From the NCBI GenBank assembly GCA_027620655.1, contig JAQCDS010000001.1, positions 1 to 64,000 of the forward strand: DNA of 64,000 nucleotides, in the 5' to 3' direction. Below the pieces are notes generated by a model. It saw nothing but the letters and a program-made list of their open reading frames with translations, was not told the origin of the DNA and made no database searches. This document shows positions 53,400 through 61,955 of the stretch, one piece after another. Position 1 is the stretch's first letter. The number at the start of each line of letters is the position of its first letter. A program made the position numbers and the translations under genes. The stretch comes from Bacteroidota bacterium (lineage in GTDB: Bacteria; Bacteroidota; Bacteroidia; Flavobacteriales; Flavobacteriaceae).

Positions 53400-53738
53400 A
53401 TGAATCATTATGAAACTGTTTTCATCTTAAATCCCGTTTTATCTGAAGATCAGGTAAAGGAAACAGTAAAGAAATACGAAGATTTTCTTGTTTCTAAAGG
53501 AGCTAAGATGGTATCAAAAGAAGATTGGGGGCTAAAAAAGTTGGCTTATCCAATCCAAAACAAAAAAAGTGGATTTTACCACTTATTTGAATTTACTGCT
53601 CCTGGTGAAGCTATAAGCTCACTTGAAGTTGAGTTTAGACGTGACGAGCGATTTATGCGCTACCTCACTGTAAAACTTGATAAACATGCCATTTCATGGG
53701 CAGAACGAAGAAGAGTTAAACTAAAAGAAAAAGCGTAA
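53400..53738 (+). CDS. rpsF: 30S ribosomal protein S6
   Basis: 112 residues with the family pattern [40 protein letters not shown] and [21 protein letters not shown]6 binds S18 on the 16S rRNA platform. First gene of the rpsF-rpsR-rplI operon, 2 bp before rpsR. Short leader; intact. Confidence 0.97.
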   Translation: MNHYETVFILNPVLSEDQVKETVKKYEDFLVSKGAKMVSKEDWGLKKLAYPIQNKKSGFYHLFEFTAPGEAISSLEVEFRRDERFMRYLTVKLDKHAISWAERRRVKLKEKA

Positions 53739-53740
53739 TT

Positions 53741-54034
53741 ATGTCAATAGAACAACAAGCAAAAGGCAAAAAGGGTGGTGAAATTAGATATTTGACTCCT
53801 CTCAACATAGATACAAACAAAACTAAGAAGTATTGTCGTTTCAAGAAATCTGGAATTAAATATATCGATTATAAAGATCCCGATTTTTTATTGAAATTCG
53901 TCAATGAACAAGGTAAACTTTTACCAAGACGACTTACAGGAACATCTTTAAAATACCAACGTAAAGTTGCAACTGCAGTAAAAAGAGCTAGACACTTAGC
54001 TTTGATGCCATATGTTGCAGATTTATTAAAATAA
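53741..54034 (+). CDS. rpsR: 30S ribosomal protein S18
   Basis: 97 residues. Signature: [40 protein letters not shown] and [16 protein letters not shown]. Partner of S6 in the small subunit. It has one Cys near the N-terminal KKYCRF, as usual in the family. Between rpsF (2 bp) and rplI (13 bp). Confidence 0.97.
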   Translation: MSIEQQAKGKKGGEIRYLTPLNIDTNKTKKYCRFKKSGIKYIDYKDPDFLLKFVNEQGKLLPRRLTGTSLKYQRKVATAVKRARHLALMPYVADLLK

Positions 54035-54047
54035 AATTATCATAACT

Positions 54048-54500
54048 ATGGAACTAATATTAAAACAAGACGTAGAAGGATTAGGTTTTAAAGATGATGT
54101 TGTAACAGTTAAAAATGGTTATGGTAGAAATTTTTTAATTCCTGGTGGTAAGGCAATTCTTGCAACTACATCTGCAAAAAAAGTACTTGCTGAAAACTTA
54201 AAGCAACGTGCTTTTAAAGAAAAGAAAATCATTGAAGATGCACAAAAAGTTGCAGAGGCGATTAAAGCTCTAGAGATTAAAATTGCTGCAAAAGTAGGTT
54301 CTGGAGATAAATTGTTTGGCTCTGTGAACAATATCAATGTTTCTGAAGCTCTAGAAAGTGCTGGACATGCTGTAGATAAGAAATTTATTTCTGTAACAGG
54401 AGGAAACGTAAAACGTTTAGGAAAATATACAGCGTCAGTACGTTTACACAGAGATGTACATGTAGAACTTCCTTTTGAAATTATCCCTGAAAAGGCATAA
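54048..54500 (+). CDS. rplI: 50S ribosomal protein L9
   Basis: 150 residues: N-terminal RNA-binding domain MELILKQDVEGLGFKDDVVT with GYGRNFLIPGGKAILA, a connecting helix (LKQRAFKEKKIIEDAQKVAE) and a C-terminal domain KVGSGDKLFGSVNNINVSEA to VELPFEIIPEKA. Holds the L1 stalk base. Last gene of the operon, 25 bp before a strong terminator. Confidence 0.97.
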   Translation: MELILKQDVEGLGFKDDVVTVKNGYGRNFLIPGGKAILATTSAKKVLAENLKQRAFKEKKIIEDAQKVAEAIKALEIKIAAKVGSGDKLFGSVNNINVSEALESAGHAVDKKFISVTGGNVKRLGKYTASVRLHRDVHVELPFEIIPEKA

Positions 54501-54525
54501 TTAAGTATTATAATATATAAAATTA

Positions 54526-54553
54526 CCCACGTTTTTGGACGTGGGTTTTTTAT
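54526..54553 (+). terminator. Rho-independent terminator of rpsF-rpsR-rplI
   Basis: Perfect 8-bp stem ACCCACGT/ACGTGGGT (54526-54533, 54540-54547), loop TTTTGG, T-run after it. It ends 111 bp before the next gene. Confidence 0.92.
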
Positions 54554-54663
54554 TTTATAATGTTGATAATCAGTTAATAAAACTTACTTTTTTTATTATA
54601 ATTTTGATAAATCGCTAATTTTTTTGTTTTAAATTTACTTAATAATCTTAAACAAAAATTGCA

Positions 54664-57600
54664 ATGAAAAAATTATTAACTACCCTTTTCTTTTCCTTGA
54701 TGGGAGTTTTAGCTTTTGCACAAGTTACTACATCAAGCATAAAAGGGGTTATTTATGATGATACCAACGCTGGTCTTCCAGGAGCTAATGTTGTAGTTAC
54801 CCATACTCCAACTGGAACTGTATATGGTACTGCAACTGATATCGATGGCCGATTTAATCTTGTCAACTTAAGAGTTGGTGGCCCTTACACCGTTACGATT
54901 AGTTATGTAGGCTACAAAGATCAAAACTTTTCGGATGTTTTTCTCACATTAGGAAAAGCAGAAAATTTAAATCTTTCCCTAGCACCAGACTCAGAACAAT
55001 TAGACGCTGTTGTTATTACAGCTGGTTCTTCAGGAGTTTTTGGAAGTGATAGGACTGGCGCAGAAACAAATGTAGGAAGACGAGAACTAAGGCGTTTACC
55101 AACAATTTCTCGATCTGCTTCAGATTTCACTCGTTTGGAACCCACAGCCAGTAATGGATCCTTTGGGGGAAGAAACGATCAGTACAACAACTTTTCACTA
55201 GATGGTGCTATTTTTAACAATCCATTTGGTTTGGATGCAGCAACTCCTGGAGGACAAACTGATGCACAGCCAATATCTCTTGATGCAATAGATCAAATTC
55301 AAGTATCTACTGCACCATACGATGTAACACAAGCTGGATTTACAGGAGCAACAGTTAACGCAGTCACAAAAAGTGGTACAAATGAATTTAAAGGGACAGT
55401 CTATAATTTTTATAGAGATGAATCCATGACAGGGTCAAAAGTAAAAGGTGAAGAGATATTTGTTCCGAGCCTAAAACAAACTCAAAGAGGGTTAAGTATT
55501 GGAGGACCCATTATAAAAAACAAATTATTCTTTTTTGCAAACTACGAGGAGGATCAACGACAAGATTTAGGTCAATCATGGTTACCAAATAGAGGTACTG
55601 GTGCAATAAATGAATCAAGAGTTTTAGAATCCGATTTAATTGCAGTGCAAACTGCTCTTGCAGGGCTTGGGTATGATACTGGCGCTTATGAAGGGTTTAT
55701 TCATGAATCTGAATCAACAAAAGGGATAATTAAGTTAGATTGGAATATTAATGAAAACAATCAATTGGCATTGATTTACAATTGGTTAAACGCATCTAAA
55801 GAAAAACCAGCTCACCCAACAGCTTTAGGTTTTAGAGGACCAAACGCTTCAGTTCTTCAGTTTGAAAATTCCGGTTATCAAATTAATAACAATTTAAATT
55901 CTTTTCAGTTGGAGCTGAACTCTAGAATTTCTGATAAATTATCAAATAAACTTCAAGCTGGTTATACACACTTCGACGATTTTAGAAATCCAATGTCTAC
56001 TCCAGCACCTGCTATAACGATACAAGATGGTGCCGGTTCAAACTACATCATTGCTGGTCACGAGCCTTTTTCTATTAATAACCAATTAGATCAAAAGGTT
56101 TTTCAATTTTCAAATAATTTAACATATTCTAACGGAAGTCATACTTACACCATTGGTTTTGCATATGAAAAATTTGAATTTGATAATTCTTTTAATTTAG
56201 GGGTGTATGGTTATGGAAATGCAAATGGATATGTTGGTGCATTTGGTGCATTCGGATCTGTTTCAGATTTTCTTGCAGCTACTACAAATGGATTAATCTC
56301 GGAAGCTTTAGCAAATGCTCAAGCTGTTCAAAATGCAAACAACTGGGCAATGGCAGAGACTAACGTTGGACAGTTATCTTTCTATGTGCAGGATGAGTGG
56401 GATGTTAATGATAATTTTAAACTTACTTACGGACTACGATTTGATAAACCCTTGTTTTTTGATTCACAAGATAAAGCCCAAGATGTCATCAATGGAACTG
56501 GGGATTATGCACCCAACACACCATATGTTAATCCAAACAATGGAATGGTTCAGTTATTGGACAACACGAAAATGCCTTCGGGAGATTGGTTAGTTTCTCC
56601 TCGTGTAGGATTCAACTATGACATTAGTGGTGATAACACCCTTCAATTAAGAGGTGGTACAGGTCTATTTACAGGGCGTTTTCCTTTCGTTTGGTTAGGT
56701 AATCAAATTGGAAACCCAAATTGGTGGTTCCATCAAATGGTTGATCCAGATTATAAATTTCCACAAGTATGGCGCACAAACATTGGAGTCGATCACAAAT
56801 ATGACAATGGTTTGATTGTTACAGCCGATTTGTCCTACACAAAGGATATTAATGGTGCACATGTACAGAATTGGGGACTTTTGACTCCATCTGGAAACTT
56901 ATCGGGAGTTGATAACAGACCAATTTATACAGCAGCAGACCACGTTTTGGTTAATGGTGATGGATTAGGATTTGGCGCTCAAGGAAATGCTTATGTTTTT
57001 TCAAACTCAAATAAAGGCCGTATTTGGAACGCCACCTTGAAAGCAGAAAAGACATTTGATAATGGACTTTATGCCATGATGGCTTATAACTATTTAGACT
57101 CAAAAGATGTCAATTCAATTGAAGCAGAAATTACTGGTGATGCTTTTGCTTTTAACCCAGTAGTTGGTGATGCTAATGCAGAAACCCTTTCGTATTCTAA
57201 GTATGGTGATACACATCGTTTTATTGGAGTAGCAAGCAAACGTTGGTACTATGGGCAAAACGACAAATGGTCTACAACAATCAGTACGTTTTTCGAATAT
57301 GCAAGAGGAGGTCGTTTTAGCTACACCTATGCAGGAGATATCAATGGCGATGGTCAGTCTGGCAACGATTTATTATATGTGCCAACAAGTGCAGAAATAA
57401 ATCAAATGAACTTTGCATCACCTGCTGAAGCAGCAGCGTATGACGCATATATTTCTCAAGATGATTATTTAAGTGGACGTAGAGGCCAATATGCAGAGCG
57501 ATATGGAGCATTAGCGCCTTGGCGAGGTAGATGGGATGTGAAATTCTTACAAGATTACAGAATAAATGTTGCTGGAAAAACAAATACAATTCAGCTAAGT

Positions 57601-57807
57601 GTAGATATTTTGAATTTTAATAATCTTTTAAATTCTAACTGGGGACTAGTACAACAGCCAAACAGTATTCAACCTGTGGGTGTTTCTGTTGACGCCAATG
57701 GTAACCCTACCTACACTTTTAATTCCAATTTACAAGAAACTTTTGGATATGATTCCAGTCTAGCTTCTAGATGGCAAATGCAAGTTGGATTACGTTACAT
57801 TTTCTAA
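54664..57807 (+). CDS. Oar-like TonB-dependent outer-membrane receptor
   Basis: 1047 residues. Signal peptide (MKKLLTTLFFSLMGVLAFAQ), CarboxypepD-like domain (IKGVIYDDTNAGLPGANVVV, ATDIDGRFNLVNLRVGGPYT), plug (DAVVITAGSSGV, NFSLDGAIFNNPFG, NAVTKSGTNEFKGTVYNFYR), then a beta-barrel to the aromatic C-terminus MQVGLRYIF. The plug pattern with VTKSGTNEF matches the Oar group rather than SusC. Imports unknown substrates, probably peptides or polymers, with TonB. A TAATTTTG -7 candidate is at 54599-54606. Monocistronic with a terminator at its end; no lipoprotein partner gene beside it. Confidence 0.92.
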   Translation: MKKLLTTLFFSLMGVLAFAQVTTSSIKGVIYDDTNAGLPGANVVVTHTPTGTVYGTATDIDGRFNLVNLRVGGPYTVTISYVGYKDQNFSDVFLTLGKAENLNLSLAPDSEQLDAVVITAGSSGVFGSDRTGAETNVGRRELRRLPTISRSASDFTRLEPTASNGSFGGRNDQYNNFSLDGAIFNNPFGLDAATPGGQTDAQPISLDAIDQIQVSTAPYDVTQAGFTGATVNAVTKSGTNEFKGTVYNFYRDESMTGSKVKGEEIFVPSLKQTQRGLSIGGPIIKNKLFFFANYEEDQRQDLGQSWLPNRGTGAINESRVLESDLIAVQTALAGLGYDTGAYEGFIHESESTKGIIKLDWNINENNQLALIYNWLNASKEKPAHPTALGFRGPNASVLQFENSGYQINNNLNSFQLELNSRISDKLSNKLQAGYTHFDDFRNPMSTPAPAITIQDGAGSNYIIAGHEPFSINNQLDQKVFQFSNNLTYSNGSHTYTIGFAYEKFEFDNSFNLGVYGYGNANGYVGAFGAFGSVSDFLAATTNGLISEALANAQAVQNANNWAMAETNVGQLSFYVQDEWDVNDNFKLTYGLRFDKPLFFDSQDKAQDVINGTGDYAPNTPYVNPNNGMVQLLDNTKMPSGDWLVSPRVGFNYDISGDNTLQLRGGTGLFTGRFPFVWLGNQIGNPNWWFHQMVDPDYKFPQVWRTNIGVDHKYDNGLIVTADLSYTKDINGAHVQNWGLLTPSGNLSGVDNRPIYTAADHVLVNGDGLGFGAQGNAYVFSNSNKGRIWNATLKAEKTFDNGLYAMMAYNYLDSKDVNSIEAEITGDAFAFNPVVGDANAETLSYSKYGDTHRFIGVASKRWYYGQNDKWSTTISTFFEYARGGRFSYTYAGDINGDGQSGNDLLYVPTSAEINQMNFASPAEAAAYDAYISQDDYLSGRRGQYAERYGALAPWRGRWDVKFLQDYRINVAGKTNTIQLSVDILNFNNLLNSNWGLVQQPNSIQPVGVSVDANGNPTYTFNSNLQETFGYDSSLASRWQMQVGLRYIF

Positions 57808-57837
57808 TCGAAATTATAAAGTAATTTTAATAAATTT

Positions 57838-57864
57838 GCGCCCTACATTAGGGCGCATTTTTTT
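57838..57864 (+). terminator. Rho-independent terminator of the Oar-like receptor gene
   Basis: Stem GCGCCCT/AGGGCGC (57838-57844, 57850-57856), loop ACATT, then a seven-T run (57858-57864). It ends 11 bp before the DUF6495 ATG. Confidence 0.9.
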
Positions 57865-57875
57865 ATATAAATTTG

Positions 57876-58346
57876 ATGAAATACAGACGATTAACCAAAG
57901 AACAATTTGAAGAATTACACCAAGAATTCATCAATTTTTTGGCCACACAATCTATAACTGGAGAAGAGTGGACAAAAATAAAGACAGAACAACCAAAAGT
58001 GGCCGAAGAGGAAATGGATATTTTTAGTGATTTGGTCTGGGAAGGTGTTTTGGGAAAAGTAGAATTTTTGGAAAATATTGCACCTCAACAAATGTATTTG
58101 TTTAAAATCAAAGAAAAAACAATTGCATTAATAGGTTTAAAAATAAATTCATCATCTGTTGATTTAACAACAAGAGAAGGATTCTCTTGGTTAAGAGAAA
58201 ACCTAATGTCTGATGAAGTCGAGTTATTTGATGCAGAAAAAGAAGTTGTAGGCGAGAAAAATCTCAATATTTTTGAATTGATTGAAAAAGGGGCAAGCAT
58301 CACCAAAGGAGAATTGTTTAAGTATTTTGACCAACTCATTGGATAG
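57876..58346 (+). CDS. DUF6495 family protein
   Basis: 156 residues from ATG 57876 (a TTG directly in front is part of a TAAATTTG box). It begins MKYRRLTKEQFEELHQEFIN, then SITGEEWTKIKTEQPKVAEE and EMDIFSDLVWEGVLGKVEFL: a conserved, acidic all-alpha/beta protein of Bacteroidota with no known function. It has no signal peptide or transmembrane helix, so it is cytosolic. The gene sits before hisS with a 39-bp gap and probably shares its transcript. Confidence 0.8.
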   Translation: MKYRRLTKEQFEELHQEFINFLATQSITGEEWTKIKTEQPKVAEEEMDIFSDLVWEGVLGKVEFLENIAPQQMYLFKIKEKTIALIGLKINSSSVDLTTREGFSWLRENLMSDEVELFDAEKEVVGEKNLNIFELIEKGASITKGELFKYFDQLIG

Positions 58347-58385
58347 CATCACAAAAAATAAGATATTTGTTTGGAATAAGAACTA

Positions 58386-59759
58386 ATGGCAACAAAACCT
58401 AGAATAGCAAAGGGGACTAGAGATTTTAATTCGCAGCAAATTGCCAATCGCGAATATATCTTTAGCACCATAAAGTCAAATTTCAAGGCCTTTGGTTTTG
58501 AGCCTATCGAAACGCCTAGTTTTGAGTTGTCTGAAACACTTTTGGGTAAATATGGTGAAGAAGGGGATCGTCTTATTTTTAAAATATTGAACTCTGGTGA
58601 TAAGGTCAAAAAAGCAGATTTAAGCGCCCTTGAACAAGGTAATTTATCTCGTTTTTCCAATTCACTCTCAGAAAAAGCCCTGCGGTATGATTTAACTGTA
58701 CCATTTGCTCGTTATGTTGTTCAATATCAAAACGATATTACATTTCCATTCAAACGCTATCAAATACAACCTGTTTGGCGTGCCGATCGTCCTCAAAAAG
58801 GGCGTTTTCAAGAATTTTATCAATGTGATGCCGATGTTGTTGGATCAAATTCCTTGTGGCAGGAAGTTGAATTTATTCAGCTCTATGATGCTATTTTTTC
58901 TGATTTAAAACTGGAAGGCGTTACTATCAATATTAATAATAGAAAAATTTTATCTGCTATAGCAAAACGAATTGGAGCTCAAGACAAATTAATTGATTTT
59001 ACGGTTGCACTCGATAAACTCGATAAAATTGGTCCAGAAAAGGTCAAAGAGGAGATGTTGCAAAAAGGAATATCTTCTGAAGGCATAAAAATCCTAGAGC
59101 CTTTATTTAGTTTGAGTGGTGATTTTGACACTCAGTTAAAGTCTCTAAAGCTTTTGTTGGGAACTTCGGAAGTGGGGAGTACTGGAATTAATGAATTGGA
59201 ATTTATTTCAAATGCAATCAATGATTTAGGACTTAAGACAGCAACTCTAAAACTAAATTTGACTTTAGCTCGAGGATTGAATTATTATACGGGTGCTATT
59301 TTTGAAGTTTCTGCTCCAGAAAGTGTAGCCATGGGCTCTATTGGTGGAGGAGGTCGCTATGATGACCTTACCAATATTTTTGGATTAAAAGGCACGAGTG
59401 GTGTTGGGATTAGTTTTGGACTCGATAGAATCGCACTCGTAATGGAGGTACTTGATCTTTTTCCAAAAAATAATCAACAATCAACAACAGTACTTTTTAC
59501 AAATTTTGGTACAAATGAAAGTCTTTATTGCTATAAAGCCATTCAAACTTTAAGAGCCAATGGAATTTCAGCCGAACTTTACCCTGACGCTACAAAATTA
59601 AAAAAGCAAATTACCTATGCCAACAAGCGTAACATTCCATATATAGTTTTGGTAGGCGAGGAGGAGTTGACCAACAATAACTTTACTTTAAAAAACATGA
59701 CTACTGGTACTCAAGAAACAGTTGATTTACCAACATTACAGTCTAGAATTATTGTATAA
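58386..59759 (+). CDS. hisS: Histidyl-tRNA synthetase
   Basis: 457 residues, class II. Motif 2 FKRYQIQPVWRADRPQKGRF, histidine motifs LARGLNYYTGAIFEV and GGGGRYDDLTNIFG, and motif 3 SFGLDRIALVMEVL. The C-terminal anticodon domain ends at about 457 (VLFTNFGTNESLYCYKAIQT, AELYPDATKLKKQI). Charges tRNA-His. Follows DUF6495; the terminator just past its stop is shaped for the opposite tRNA gene. Confidence 0.96.
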   Translation: MATKPRIAKGTRDFNSQQIANREYIFSTIKSNFKAFGFEPIETPSFELSETLLGKYGEEGDRLIFKILNSGDKVKKADLSALEQGNLSRFSNSLSEKALRYDLTVPFARYVVQYQNDITFPFKRYQIQPVWRADRPQKGRFQEFYQCDADVVGSNSLWQEVEFIQLYDAIFSDLKLEGVTININNRKILSAIAKRIGAQDKLIDFTVALDKLDKIGPEKVKEEMLQKGISSEGIKILEPLFSLSGDFDTQLKSLKLLLGTSEVGSTGINELEFISNAINDLGLKTATLKLNLTLARGLNYYTGAIFEVSAPESVAMGSIGGGGRYDDLTNIFGLKGTSGVGISFGLDRIALVMEVLDLFPKNNQQSTTVLFTNFGTNESLYCYKAIQTLRANGISAELYPDATKLKKQITYANKRNIPYIVLVGEEELTNNNFTLKNMTTGTQETVDLPTLQSRIIV

Positions 59760-59761
59760 AA

Positions 59762-59784
59762 AAACCCTTGAGAGTCAAGGGTTT
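59762..59784 (-). terminator. Terminator of the tRNA-Met gene (also at the end of hisS)
   Basis: Perfect 10-bp stem AAACCCTTGA/TCAAGGGTTT (59762-59771, 59775-59784), loop GAG. On the minus strand it is followed by a T-run (59757-59764), fitting the tRNA-Met transcript; on the plus strand the tail is weak. Confidence 0.8.
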
Positions 59785-59788
59785 AAAG

Positions 59789-59862
59789 TAGCGTGGGGGA
59801 GATTTGAACTCCCGACCTCCGGGTTATGAATCCGACGCTCTAACCAACTGAGCTACCACGCC
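59789..59862 (-). tRNA. tRNA-Met (CAT anticodon), elongator type
   Basis: 74 nt, cloverleaf visible on the minus strand: acceptor GGCGTGG with 3' CCACGCT plus discriminator A (G1-U72 pair), D arm GCTC/GAGC, anticodon loop TTCATAA (anticodon CAT) and T arm with TTCAAAT. The CCA end is not encoded, as is common in Bacteroidota. The sequence has the pattern of elongator tRNA-Met, not initiator (no three G-C pairs at the anticodon stem) and not tRNA-Ile2; lysidine-type Ile is less likely but cannot be fully excluded. Confidence 0.93.
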
Positions 59863-59876
59863 ATAATTTGTGGCTG

Positions 59877-59908
59877 CAAATATAGAAACAAATTGGTTGC
59901 CTTTCAAA
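59877..59908 (-). promoter_or_regulatory. Promoter of the tRNA-Met gene
   Basis: On the minus strand TTTG (CAAA at 59905-59908), 20-bp spacer, TATATTTG (59877-59884). It lies 15 bp upstream of the tRNA 5' end. Confidence 0.75.
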
Positions 59909-59990
59909 TAAATTGCTTTGTAAAAAATATTTTTTTTCTTTTTAAAGTAACAAATTAATGTATATATTGGAAAACTAATTTACAACAACC

Positions 59991-60377
59991 ATGAGTACCA
60001 AAGTAAAATTCGAAATAGAATTTCCCATACAAGCTTCACCACAATTATTATATAATTATATTTCTACACCCTCAGGGCTATCCGAATGGTTTGCAGATAA
60101 TGTTAATTCAAGAGGGGAGTTGTTTACTTTTATTTGGGATGACTCTGAAGAAAAAGCAAAATTAATAACTAAAAAAAGCACTGAACGCATTAAGTTTAAG
60201 TGGTTAGATGCTGACGATGAAAATAGTTATTTTGAACTTCGAATTCAAGTGGATGGAATTACAAAAGATGTATCCTTGATTGTTACCGATTTTTCAGATG
60301 ACGATGAAGTAGATGAAGCCAAAATGTTGTGGGAAAATCAAATCTCTAGTCTAAAACAAGTTTTAGGTTCGCGCTAG
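59991..60377 (+). CDS. START-like (AHSA1/SRPBCC) domain protein
   Basis: 128 residues of the SRPBCC helix-grip fold: EFPIQASPQLLYNYISTPSG, LSEWFADNVNSRGELFTFIW, FKWLDADDENSYFELRIQVD and an acidic tail leading to WENQISSLKQVLGSR. Cytosolic. Acts as a lipid- or ligand-binding or AHSA1-like co-chaperone domain; the role in flavobacteria is unknown. It precedes the class IV aminotransferase gene by 53 bp and in relatives is often with that gene and YqgE. Confidence 0.85.
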   Translation: MSTKVKFEIEFPIQASPQLLYNYISTPSGLSEWFADNVNSRGELFTFIWDDSEEKAKLITKKSTERIKFKWLDADDENSYFELRIQVDGITKDVSLIVTDFSDDDEVDEAKMLWENQISSLKQVLGSR

Positions 60378-60430
60378 AAACGTTCATCTTATTTTGACGT
60401 ATATTTGCTTCAAAATTTTCTAGATTCTCT

Positions 60431-61276
60431 ATGATTAATATCAACGGAACAATTTTTGAAGATTCAAAGGCAAAACTTTCTATATTCAATAGGGGTTATG
60501 CATATGGTGATGCAGTTTTTGAAACCCTAAAAATCAATAACAACAAACCCTTATTTTGGGAATCACATTATTTTCGTTTGATGGCTTCTATGCGTATTCT
60601 TCGTATGGAAATCCCCATGAATTTTACTCCCGAATTTTTGGAAGATCAAATTATGAGTTTAGTAAATTCATTATCATCCAACGCAGTTTCCTTCAGAGCA
60701 AAACTTACAGTTTTTCGAGATAGTAAAGGCTTTTATACCCCAGATACCAATGCAGTTTCATTTACAATTTCTGTTTCTGAATTGGACTCAGATATTTATA
60801 AAATTCATGATTATTCTTATGAAATAGAATTATTCAAAGACTACTTTATTGCACCAAATTTGCTTTCAACATTAAAAACAAATAATAAAATTGTGAATGT
60901 TGTTGGTAGTATTTATGCTAAAGAAAATAATTACAATAATTGCTTACTACTTAACACCAACAAAAATGTGATTGAAGCACTTAACGGCAATGTTTTTTTA
61001 GTAAATGGAACTACCATTAAAACGGTTCCGTTGACGGATGGCTGTTTAAAAGGAATTGTTAGAGAAAAATTGATAGAAATTATTTCAAAATCATCAGAAT
61101 ATCAACTCGATGAATCATCAATTTCTCCATTTGAACTTCAAAAAGCGGACGAAATTTTTATCACTAATGTCATTCAGGGCATTGTACCAGTGACAAAATA
61201 CCGCAAAAAAACATACCCTTCCGAAGTTTCAAAAGCACTTTTAGGAATGTTAAATACAAAATTGAGGTTGGGTTAA
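60431..61276 (+). CDS. Class IV aminotransferase (BCAT/ADC-lyase fold)
   Basis: 281 residues. PLP fold-type IV: SIFNRGYAYGDAVFETLKIN near the N-terminus, catalytic Lys in LLSTLKTNNKIVNVVG (about 150), NVIEALNGNVFLVNG with the conserved Glu and cofactor phosphate contacts, and TVPLTDGCLKGIVRE. Either a branched-chain aminotransferase, D-amino acid aminotransferase or 4-amino-4-deoxychorismate lyase; relatives are usually not assigned, and pabC function (folate) is possible. Converges with YqgE, stops overlapping at 61273-61276. Confidence 0.85.
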   Translation: MININGTIFEDSKAKLSIFNRGYAYGDAVFETLKINNNKPLFWESHYFRLMASMRILRMEIPMNFTPEFLEDQIMSLVNSLSSNAVSFRAKLTVFRDSKGFYTPDTNAVSFTISVSELDSDIYKIHDYSYEIELFKDYFIAPNLLSTLKTNNKIVNVVGSIYAKENNYNNCLLLNTNKNVIEALNGNVFLVNGTTIKTVPLTDGCLKGIVREKLIEIISKSSEYQLDESSISPFELQKADEIFITNVIQGIVPVTKYRKKTYPSEVSKALLGMLNTKLRLG

Positions 61277-61824
61277 TTGTACGATGGATGCTCTGGTGCG
61301 TTTGACCAAATACTATATTCTCCTCCAAGCGCTAACATCTTATCTTTCCAAAAAGAGGTGTCTACAGCACGAATAATATCACTTTGATGGGTGTTTTCTG
61401 AAAGAATCCATGTATTTGAATCTAACTCGGAATTTAATTGATTGGCATCCCAACCCGAGTAACCAAGAAAAAATTGAATATCATTTTCATCTATTTTCTG
61501 TTCAGCAATTAAATCAGAAATATGTTTAAAATCTCCACTCCAAAAAAGGCCTTGAGAAATTTCAATACTTCCAGGAATAAGTTTAGGAACTTTGTGTATA
61601 AAATATAAATTATCCTGTTGGACAGGACCACCATTATACACTTTGAAATTAGAATTAATTTCGGGAATCAGATCTCCAAGATTATAATCTAAAGGTTTGT
61701 TTAGGATAAAACCAATGGATCCTTCTGTGCTGTGATCAGCAAGTAAAATAATAGATCTATTGAAAGAAACATCTCCAATAATAGAGGGTTCAGCAATTAA
61801 TATTTTACCTTTTTGTAGACTCAA
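61273..61824 (-). CDS. YqgE/AlgH family protein
   Basis: 183 residues: KGKILIAEPSIIGDVSFNRS, ILLADHSTEGSIGFILNKPL, the N-terminal half of DUF179, then GGPVQQDNLYFIH and FFLGYSGWDANQLNSELDSN. Widespread bacterial family of unknown biochemical function; the name AlgH comes from alginate regulation in Pseudomonas and does not prove a role. Cytosolic. Stop codon overlaps that of the aminotransferase gene by 4 nt. Confidence 0.92.
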   Translation of the reverse strand: MSLQKGKILIAEPSIIGDVSFNRSIILLADHSTEGSIGFILNKPLDYNLGDLIPEINSNFKVYNGGPVQQDNLYFIHKVPKLIPGSIEISQGLFWSGDFKHISDLIAEQKIDENDIQFFLGYSGWDANQLNSELDSNTWILSENTHQSDIIRAVDTSFWKDKMLALGGEYSIWSNAPEHPSYN

Positions 61825-61912
61825 AATTCAAATTATTTCAATCTAAATGTAAACAAATAATTTTAGTTTTCTTAAAATACATATTCTTTTTTTTGACTTT
61901 TACTAAAAAAAA

Positions 61913-61929
61913 AGCAGCCTTAAGCTGCT
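61913..61929. terminator. Rho-independent terminator downstream of the split T9SS gene
   Basis: Stem AGCAGC/GCTGCT (61913-61918, 61924-61929) with loop CTTAA, extended by A and T runs on both sides, so it can work in both directions. It lies 27 bp past the stop of the minus-strand T9SS gene. Confidence 0.8.
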
Positions 61930-61955
61930 TTTTTTAGATGATGTTTTATGGGTGG

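Noticed and set aside
57868-57875. TAAATTTG directly before the DUF6495 ATG as a promoter
   Set aside because: It would start transcription after the start codon; the match to the -7 consensus is chance in AT-rich DNA or the gene is leaderless, which I cannot support.
59789-59862. tRNA-Ile2 (lysidine) or initiator tRNA instead of elongator tRNA-Met
   Set aside because: The anticodon stem lacks the three G-C pairs of an initiator and the whole sequence fits elongator tRNA-Met of Bacteroidota better than tRNA-Ile(CAT).
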